Origin: Elmis aenea
Lineage: Eukaryota > Arthropoda > Insecta > Coleoptera > Elmidae
Direction of reading: 5' to 3'
DNA length: 64,000 nt
NCBI GenBank assembly: GCA_947652605.1
Contig: OX393581.1
Coordinates: forward strand, 12,838,640-12,902,639
The position numbers and the translations under genes are program-made. Below are positions 55,860-64,000 of the stretch, piece after piece. The number at the start of each line of letters is the position of its first letter. Positions within the stretch are counted from its first letter, which is position 1. The notes under the pieces were generated by a model. The model saw nothing but the letters and a program-made list of their open reading frames with translations, ran no database searches and had not been told where the DNA came from.

Positions 55860-56871
55860 GTGGGGATGTTATCTACTGTTTTTATTTTTTAATTTGCTAA
55901 TGATTTTATTTATTTCAGTTACTTCAGTTTCTCTAAGGAAAAAGGTATTAGATATTCTTTGTGAAGGCAAAGAACAAGTTTGGGATCTATTTTGACCAAA
56001 CTTTTTTACCAAACATTTATCGGTAATGGTTGCAAAATGTTCATTGAAACAATTTGCTATTTGTTTTGGGTTACAGATATCTATGTTATTTTGAGAAAGT
56101 ACAATTTTTTTTTAAATTTTGATTTTACCTATATTTTTATTAACAAGATTCCAAACTGTTTTTTGTTTGTTATCACTATTATTTACAAGTTTATAATTAT
56201 ATTCTTTTTTAGTTAGTGTGATTGTTTTTTTTAGATCACGTTTCATGTTTCTATACAATATATTTAAATTATCATCTTTAAGTTTTTTAGCTAACCAAAA
56301 TATGTCTTTAGTTTCTTTGCATCTTAATTTTATTTCTGGAGTTATCCATGTTTTACATTTTACTATTTTAGATTTTTTTTGTGTTGGACAGTTTACATCT
56401 AGTGCCCACTTTAATTCGATATGCATTTCTTCTAGTACCTTATTCACATTAGATCCTACTTGATATATTTCGCTAAAGCCTCTATAATCAATAAACTCTT
56501 TTAATTTGTTGAGTTTATTTTTTGAGAAATGACGTTAATAATTATTGCATTCTTTTTCAGAGTTTAGTTTTCTATCATTTGTATTTACTCTAAAAGACAT
56601 TACTATTGCTAAGTGATCGCTTATGTTTGGCTGAAAAACAAATGTTTTATTATTGCTTACATCATCATTAGTGATAATATAATCTATTTTTGTTGCACTT
56701 AGAGCATTGTTTTTGTTTATAAAAATTCTTGTCGGTTCGACAGAATTGTTAGTAAATTTAAAACTTTCTAAAAAATCGTTTAGCAAGTGTTTGTCTTTAT
56801 TCTTATCATCTAAAAAATTTATATTAAAGTCTCCGCTTATGTAGATTTTGCTACTAATTTTATTACAATGT
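55860..56871 (-). pseudogene. Upstream part of the same LINE: endonuclease C terminus and linker
   Basis: 56786-56535 encodes LLNDFLESFKFTNNSVEPTR, SATKIDYIITN and NISDHLAIVMSF, the last blocks of an APE-type endonuclease (D-Y-I and S-D-H, the catalytic Asp-His pair). 56447-56112 encodes a Lys-rich linker KTWITPEIKLRCKETKDIFW with KNIGKIKI. The endonuclease is truncated at about 56871. Frameshifts near 55885, 56100 and 56535 break the chain between the parts. Confidence 0.85.
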
Positions 56872-59005
56872 TAAATTAATCCAGACAGACCAGTGAGAAA
56901 TAGTTAATGAAAAGGCCCGAATTTTGATACAAGCTGAGATTTATTTCCAGGAGATACTCTTTTTACAAAGAAGACGAGTATTTCTTAAGTAAAATCAAAT
57001 ATAAATATTTGTATTTATATGTGACAAATCTACTTTAAAATTTAAATATTTGATATATGTTATGTAAAGCTTGGAGATTTCAGAAGTTTTTACTAAATTG
57101 TTTTAACACTATTACAAAGCGTAACACTTAATAGACTAGGGTTTTCGAAGGCAAATTATAGGTAAAAAGTTTTCATGTCGACTGTTTCAACTTTTTCCAA
57201 AGTTGGTTAAAGATGCTTATAAAGCTGACAGTTACAAATTAATTTGTTACTTGCATAATTTGCAAATATTGGATCTATTAATGTTCTATGCTACTATAAT
57301 ATATTCTACTTTGTTCTAGGTGAGTCCATTCTCTTAATTACGTTACAACATTTTTGGTAAGTTAATTTATTTTCACTTTTTGTGGAATTATTATATTAAT
57401 AACTTTGTAGTTACATTTCGCGAACAGATCTTATTTTGTAAACATGCACAAAGTTAAGTGCTTTGACAAGAATTTTTGCAATAAGGATATACATAGTACA
57501 TATTTTTCTCTACAGCAAGCAATAAAACTAATCTGATTGGTTCTTATAAAGTACTTTTTTATTACTTATGATTTCTTACAGCATTCTGTTTTATGAGTTA
57601 TTTTTAACCTTGTTACTACAAAACCAAAATGACAATGTCTTTAAGAGGGCAAAAAATGTTTTAACAACTTATTGTATATATTGAACAAGTAGTCCATATA
57701 TTTAGTTTTATACCGTAAATCTACAAGCGCGAAGAGACGAATTTGATTTTTATAACTTACATGTCAAATAAAAATTGCACATTACTCTTACTTGCGGTTT
57801 CAAAATAACTTTAACTTGAAACAAATTTTTACCATATTATACCTAATTGCTACAGTTAATGAAGTTAACGAACGTTTTATCATATCACATCAAAGGAAAG
57901 AACATAAAACTTACTGCTCTTTACACAAAGGCCTCTAGTTATATACTTTTTTTTGTCAAAGTGACCTGGGAATTATGTTTATCCAGCTTTCATGTCGTCT
58001 AGAACCTTTACAGTTCAAATATTGATGCGTTTTTTACTAAACTAATAAAACATTTGTTAGCGTTGAAAAAATTCTGTTGTGTAAAATCAGATAACATTGG
58101 CATGACAATCGATATTAAAAATGGGGGAAGAAAAATGTCCGGACACAAATATTCCGTTCTGTCATCACGCAACAAAACATTCTAGTTTTCCGCTATTCAG
58201 CCGTTGTAATTACTTGTAATTTTACGTGGGATGTATTCTCATTACGCGATCGATAGTTTTTATGGACGTTTGAGAGACTACAAAATAAATTAGTCTGTTG
58301 CGGACGGATTTTAAACGCGATTATTTTCTAAACAAATTTGCTTTGGTAAATTAAAGCTGTGAATAATGCTAAGGAATAGAACTAAATATTTCGCATACAA
58401 AATAGTTTTTAATTATTGTATTTAGAGCTAAATATAAACAAATGTATAAATTGTATTAACTTTTTACGAAAGATTTAAAGCAATTTTTGTACATTTTAAG
58501 AATAAATGGCCTTAAATCGCTGTTCTAATATCGTGGGTAATTTTCCTATTTATTTTCCAAGTACACCTTTGATATTAGGTCTTGCAAAAATGTTCTTTAT
58601 TTATTTGTCAGCTATTCTAGCGAAATTATAGCGTCTTTTAATTTACAAACAACTGTCGTGGACATGTTGAATATAATTTTAAAACTTATAACGCACGAGA
58701 CACATTGTAATTGTGTTTCATTAACCGGAAACTTAATTTAATAAGGTTGCTTGCAGGAAATACATAAAGATGTTAAACTTGAACTCGTAGAAGTTGTCGC
58801 GTACTAGTAATATATTTTCTCAGAAGTTGTATGTACTGCTAGAACGGTTTATTCGGTTATAGTTAAATTGAATATTAAGTACACGTGTGGAGATAACTTA
58901 TATATAAGGACGTTTTGCTCTTGTACGGCTCTTCTGGGTTAGTTGCTGCAGTTAAATAAAGTTTGAACGTCACGGGTATTTCAGGATGTTGTAAATTAGC
59001 TCAAC
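56872..59005. other. Unassigned DNA
   Basis: Over 2 kb with no ORF track signal, inverted ends or RNA gene recognised. It is the longest clean stretch and so a candidate for original host intergenic or intronic DNA. Confidence 0.5.
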
Positions 59006-59013
59006 CTGTAACT

Positions 59014-59238
59014 CAGCGGTTCCCAACATGTGAGGCGCGCTCCTGTAGGGGGGCGCGAGACTATTGCAAGGCGCGCGCGCAGCTCTTACCAAAATATTAT
59101 AATCTGGTATATTCTTTTGGAGCCCAATAAATAATTATAATATCAGGATAGTATTTAAGTAATTAGATTGTTACGAAAAAGTAGAGGGAGCGAAACATTT
59201 TTTTTTTAATTCGAAAAAAGGAGCCGGAGGTAACACTG
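59014..59238. mobile_element. hAT MITE, family copy 1
   Basis: Begins cagcggttcccaacatgtga and ends ggaggtaacactg. The 8-bp flanks ctgtaact (59006-59013) and ctgtaacc (59239-59246) differ at one base. It shares internal text (aattagattgttacgaaaa, then gggagcg) with 60240-60439, so both belong to one family. Confidence 0.8.
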
Positions 59239-59739
59239 CTGTAACCACTGTTAAACCCCGTAAATATGAAGAATTGTTTCTTCAGAAAGATGGGTCAGGC
59301 AATGGCACGATCTCCAAACTAACTTTTTATCATTTTCGCCACTATATTTTTAACTGTAAAGGCATCGGCTAGCTCAAGTATTATCGAGTTATTTTTATTA
59401 TTCAATTCAGTGTTCACTAGACCTCACCCCTTTTGACTGTTTTTGGCAAAGTTCCTTTATACATTTTTAATCCTATTTTCAGGCCAATTTATTGTTCTCT
59501 AACTGATTAAATGTTTAAAAATATTTCTATTGTTTGATTAACTTTAACATGAATAAAAAAAACTACCACGTATAAGTATTTAAGAGAAATTAACAACCAC
59601 AAAAAAAGCTGGATTGACTAAATATGTTTTGGTTATGACATATTTATTAACCTAATCCTGAAGCTCTCTACGCTTTGGTGTAAGTGTAAGTTAAGCTACA
59701 ATGTGGTTGCAGCATATTTTTCCACATAATTTTTTTTTC

Positions 59740-59960
59740 TGCCGAAGTCATTATTTCTTATCATTGTGATCGTTTATCTGGGTAGTGGTCTTTATTCTTT
59801 TCATTCGCGTCCTTCGTGGTCTTACGATATTTATATTTCTTTCGTCTCGCTGCATAGACTTTCACATCAATCTGTCATTATCCATCCCAAGGATACGCAT
59901 GTCCCAGCCATTCGACCGTGTTATATCGTTGTTTTCTCTTTAATTTTATCTCTTTTTTTG
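59740..59960 (-). pseudogene. LINE post-RT tail scrap
   Basis: The minus strand gives RYNTVEWLGHAYPWD, then K-S-M-Q-R and RPRRTRMKRIK, the W-L/F-G-H box and basic R-P-R stretch of RTE-type LINE tails. Isolated and frameshifted. The 59766-59969 plus ORF is its shadow. Confidence 0.5.
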
Positions 59961-60084
59961 TTGTCTTAAGTTTTTCTTAAAAATCGTATTTTATGCTTGC
60001 GAGTTTACCCAGGAATTTATAACAACAGTGGGAGTAAAACAACCTTAAGTCCGTTGCTCTTAAGGATAAAATAATTAAAGGATT

Positions 60085-60231
60085 TAAACAAAACACAAAG
60101 AAAGCCTACTAGGGTTGGAATAAACTAAAACCAATATGCTTAACTGGACCAGCCTTTGCAGATGATGTGGTGCTATTTATTAGCTTAAAGCGAAAAGGAC
60201 TTGCAACTCAATCTAGACGGATGGACAGATA
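60085..60231 (+). pseudogene. RTE-like LINE RT, part 1 (F-A-D-D box)
   Basis: KPICLTGPAFADDVVLFISL contains the catalytic F-A-D-D box, and DLQLNLDGWT follows after a one-base shift. The frame is interrupted at 60240 by a hAT MITE and resumes at 60448. Confidence 0.78.
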
Positions 60232-60239
60232 CATTAAGT

Positions 60240-60439
60240 CGGTGTTTTCCAACAAAATGTAACTTGTTTTATGATTCAAAATTCCTTGTAAAATTTGCGT
60301 ATTTAGTAGATATTTTTGAAAACACCACTTTAAATATTTAATTTATATAATTAGATTGTTACGAAAATTGGGGGGGGGGGGAGCGCAACTTTTTTATGAA
60401 AAAAAGAGGGCGCAGGTACAGAAAGTTTGGAATTCACTG
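60240..60439. mobile_element. hAT MITE, family copy 2, inside a LINE
   Basis: Starts cggtgttttccaaca, ends tttggaattcactg. The 8-mers cattaagt (60232-60239) and caataagt (60440-60447) differ by one base. A 13-base G-run lies inside. Same family as 59014-59238. 200 bp, noncoding. Confidence 0.82.
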
Positions 60440-60447
60440 CAATAAGT

Positions 60448-61135
60448 AGATTTCATATGAATAATAATATAACAAAGACAAAGACAATGGTTATAGCGAA
60501 GAATCATGATTCAGTTATTTTGCTAGAATTATGCTAGACCAAGAAAAAGGTAGAGCAGGTAGCGAATTTTAAATATCTCGGAACAATAATTGCAGAGAAT
60601 GGTAAATTGTGGAGAAAGAGCTGAATAACAGAATAGCTGCAACGACAAAATTTTACTAGGCCACCAATAAATGTTTGATAAGTAAGAGGGAGATATCAAA
60701 AGAAACGAAGCGAGTTTTTAATGCAGTGAACGTACCCATTCTCACGTACAGTTCAAAAACTTGGACTGTAACATAAAACAAAGAATACAGTCACAGGATA
60801 CGAGATTTCTGGGAGGAATAGAGAGATGTAGACTGGTCGATAAAAACAGTAACGAAAAAATTCGAAAAAACATAGGAGTAACAGATGTTAAGAAAAAATT
60901 GGAGACGAATCAATTAAGATGGCTTGGACATCTGCTAGCATGCCAGAAAGTAGATGCGCGAAAATAGGATTGAAATGAAGATGGAGGGAAAAAGAAGTGA
61001 GACTAGGAGAAAAAGGACTCAGCTGGAGAGATGTGCCACAATTAACTAACGATAGGCAGGAGTAGAGAAACTTAATACAGAAACAAAAAAGCATACCTCG
61101 ACTCCGAGAAGTACAAGAGGAACCGATTAAGAAGA
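60448..61135 (+). pseudogene. RTE-like LINE RT, part 2
   Basis: It continues part 1: NITKTKTMVIAKN, then VEQVANFKYLGTIIAENGK (Y-L-G box), TYSSKTWTV, then in the open stretch 60761-60967 RIQSQDTRFLGGIERCRL, GVTDVKKKLETNQLRWLGH, and a basic tail beyond. This order (RT thumb, then W-L-G-H, then R-rich tail) is that of RTE elements. Many frameshifts. It differs in sequence from the copies A-C family. Confidence 0.82.
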
Positions 61136-62380
61136 AGATGAAGAGTGTGTTTTTTGTCTCTGCGTTATTGTTCAGGATTCGTTAGCATTTGCTTTAACTA
61201 CGCTTTAAAATACCACTTTTTTTGCCAATTTTGATATCTCTTTTCTTCCTATAAATTTTGTCTTCAAAGTGTTTGTGTTAATTTTTTAGTTGGAGTTATA
61301 TTATAGTTAATAAAAAAAGGATTTTCTACAACCAGTGCCCCTCAAAACACATTTTAAATTGTAGTTGCTCAACCTCACCTCACCAGCGACGTACTAGAAA
61401 TCTAGGAGGCTATTTTTATGCATATCCTGAAATTTGCTATTTAAAAAAAATAAAAGTGATTAAGTGTTTTCGTACACATAACTGATTTTATGCCCCTAAC
61501 CAAAAACTTAACTGAATTAAAATTTGTAACAAAATTAAATTACAGAGTAAAAAATAAGAACACTCACAGCCAAATGTAGACTGAGTTATTATTTTCTAAT
61601 TTAATTTTGCTCGTCCCATGGTAAAACGTTACTTGGTTATTGTGTTATTCAATACTTATTTTTCTGATTTTGCGAGGCAACACACGTGTCTTACGTTATA
61701 TTTTTAGCCGGTTTTATTGCGACATAAATTGCTCTATGTCACCTATCTTATACAAATTTTTCGGATTCATTCCTTGGAAGACTCTTTATAATACTTGATT
61801 TTAGTAACGCTTGTATCATAATAGCAATGCAATATATTTCTATGCACTCTGCGATCTTCATAAGAGCACAACTTATGCAGCAATCGCATTTAAGTCGTCT
61901 CGACATGTACCATTCTAGCAGAGATTTGAAATGCTTTTACTGGACTCTTTCTGATGTTAGTTTTTGTTTTGGTTAAGTTTGTATTGTTGTCTTGCCATCA
62001 GACGTATTGCATTTTAAATCTCCGGTTTGATCTCGATATTTCTTAACAATTTGTTTTATTTCGTAAAGTCAACTGACGTATATTGATACTCTTGCGTTAG
62101 ACATTGAAGATATATAATTATTATTTAATACTCCTAAGTAATATACTGTCAATCAGCTTAAAGTTAAGCAGTATCGCCTCTTTCAGAAATGAGATCTTCA
62201 TGCCCGGCCTTATATTGGCACTTAATATTAATTTAATATTGTAATAGGCCGTTCTTTGTTGCAGAATATTACTTTTGCTTAATAATTTTTATACTCTTAA
62301 TACAAAACTATCCAAATGTCAAATGCTAATGTTTTAATATGATTGAAATAAACAAATTGGTGTGGACAGTAACAGTACCT
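61136..62380. other. Unassigned DNA
   Basis: Nothing recognised. Confidence 0.4.
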
Positions 62381-62384
62381 ACCA

Positions 62385-62495
62385 TTACTAGGGATAAGCA
62401 GTCGGCGGAAAAATAACCAACTCCCGACTCCTGAGTCGGTATTTTTAAAATCGACTCCGACTCGACTCCTTTCATTAAAAAAAAAACGTAATTAG
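62385..62495. repeat. CGACTCC-rich hAT-type edge
   Basis: After tactagggataagcagtcgg come ccgactcctgagtcgg (a perfect palindrome with a 2-base centre, 62424-62439) and gactccgactcgactcc. These look like one end of a hAT MITE; no partner end was found. Confidence 0.45.
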
Positions 62496-62794
62496 TACAC
62501 CTTGTGATTCAGTTTGACTGTCGCACCCCTATAACTTTTTAATTATTGAAAATAACCGCTCAAACCTTATATTTTTGAAAACGGCGACAAATTCTCTATT
62601 AAGTGATGTGCATTTGTCATCTCTACGATGACATAGTCAATTCTGCGATAGGCAATTGTTTTTATTTCTAAATTACATAGTATACATTTTTTTGTTGATT
62701 CATATAGAGAATTTAATTCTGCATTCGACCATGTATTAAAAAAGTATGCATGCATAGGCAAATTTTCGAGAAAATACAGTTCAAAGTATGTTTA

Positions 62795-62868
62795 ACCTAC
62801 CTTGCATTTTCATTATTTGTAGAAATAGCAATAGTGTCTCATGGAAAAGTGAAACACCCTGTATATCA
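62795..62868. mobile_element. Orphan right end of the same MITE family as at 22655-22742
   Basis: The text from cctaccttgcattttcatta to aacaccctgtata matches the one at 22655-22742 over about 75 bp. Left end unknown. A 19-T run follows at 62929-62947. Confidence 0.6.
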
Positions 62869-63405
62869 TTATAGTTTGTATATTTATTGAGCAAAATAGA
62901 TTGTTGGTGGAGGTGCCAGGAATGGCAATTTTTTTTTTTTTTTTTATAAAAAGTCGAGAAACATTTTACGTAAATCTATTTAAAGTATTTGTTTTAATAC
63001 ATTTTACAATTCAAGTTAATATAATTAACGATTTTAAGCTGATTATTTTGTATGGAAAAGGTTTGGTTTTGTCTTGCCACAGTCAACACAATGTTTTCGT
63101 CGGAAGCCTCAATAATAAGTCCCGCTGCGCAACAAGGGCTCTAAGGATAAATCGGTAACGTCACCAACTCACGAAGGTAATTTAAGTAAGACAATAGAAA
63201 CAGATATGACATCGCTTGCGTCAGAGATTGTTACGCTTCTCATATTACCTACATACAATAAACGCTACCAGTGTGCGGCCGCCTACAGTTATAATGTTTT
63301 TAACAGAGCTGTGATCCAGAGAAATGATCCGGTTGTTTTGAATTGTCTTATTTAAATGTTCATGAAGCAGAAACGTTGCATCGCTAAAAAAATTATAGCT
63401 CACTA

Positions 63406-63771
63406 CAGAGTTTTTCAACCTTTTTTAACTTGCATATCCTTCCATCCCATATGAAGTTTTATTGTGCCCTTCCTTTCAATCTTTTTATACGGTGTCTCCT
63501 CTTTCACTGTTTTTTTTTAATAGGAAAATATTACAACTGGTCCAATCATAAATTTTTATGTACCAAGATGAAAAGACTAGACTTGACTTCACCTACCGCT
63601 GTTGTGTTTCACAGTGACTAATAACAAAAAGGTCCTCCAATTGTTTTGCAAAATCCATCCTGTTTTGCACTGGTGATTTTTTTAAATATTACCCTTTTAT
63701 TTTTTCGCGGGCCCCTTATATATATTTGGCGCCTCCCCTAGGGGGCACGTTCCGCAAGTTGAGAACCACTG
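63406..63771. mobile_element. hAT MITE
   Basis: Begins cagagtttttcaaccttttt and ends caagttgagaaccactg. The 8-bp flanks gctcacta (63398-63405) and gcttacca (63772-63779) agree at six of eight bases. Inside is gcgcctcccctagggggcac, a typical feature of the CAGTGGTTCTCAACC group. 366 bp. Confidence 0.78.
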
Positions 63772-63904
63772 GCTTACCAAGAATGCTGGGGTCTTCCCGC
63801 TTATTCTTAAATTGCTTTATTACGGTTCGGATTTTCTGGTACGAATTTATTGGTTCCAGAACCTCACTTGCTACAGCATCCGTTCGTTCTAGCGTACATT
63901 AAAA

Positions 63905-64000
63905 TAGTAAGGTAAAGTAGCCTAATACGAGACCTATTTTGAAAAATTACAATATTTTTTCCTACAAAAATAGACCATTTTCAATTATTAATGCATTTAT
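63905..64000. mobile_element. Left end of an element running off the window
   Basis: agtaaggtaaagtagcctaatacgag resembles the TIR of the 23949-24879 element (TAAAGTGCCCTAATA). The rest lies beyond the window. Confidence 0.4.

Overview
The window is AT-rich eukaryotic DNA, almost certainly from an insect with a large, repeat-laden genome. The transposon mix (Tc1/mariner, piggyBac, hAT, Harbinger, Helitron, RTE-like, Jockey-like and CR1/L2-like LINEs, Penelope-like ends) and an arfaptin with an animal-type sequence support this. A beetle is my guess, but nothing here fixes the order. No tRNA, rRNA, operon or bacterial-type gene was recognised.

Only one host-type protein gene is visible: an intact, single-exon arfaptin (324 codons, minus strand, 5392-6366). 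The rest is a gene desert made of transposon insertions in unassigned DNA. Region by region: 1-5000 holds a LINE scrap, a nested foldback element, a 32-bp tandem array, a hAT MITE and a second foldback. 7600-9360 is a hAT-like or palindromic block carrying a clear Helitron. 11.4-15.3 kb has LINE and mariner relics. 17.0 kb has a piggyBac MITE and 18.7 kb a Helitron-like element. 20.2-22.2 kb is a foldback containing a second palindromic element. 24-30 kb has an inverted-repeat element, a LINE RNase H end, and an RTE-type LINE split by a piggyBac element. Near 30.1 kb is a hammerhead-like motif. 30.8-35.3 kb has a foldback, a LINE 3' end, and a Tc1/mariner element itself split by piggyBac. 36.5-38.3 kb has two mariners. 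40.8-44.5 kb has hAT and Harbinger elements. 44.6-56.9 kb is LINE-rich (a Jockey-like RT and a CR1/L2-like RT, both long open frames) with a second hammerhead-like motif at 49.5 kb. 59-64 kb has LINE relics and small hAT MITEs.

The parts do not form a pathway; they record layered insertion. Several nestings can be undone in the sequence because target duplications and interrupted reading frames match across the insert. The most noteworthy items are two hammerhead-ribozyme-like motifs of Penelope type, a family of near-perfect ~0.7-kb palindromes, a group of foldback elements that share mariner-like TACAGGGTG ends but have unrelated interiors, and the intronless arfaptin.
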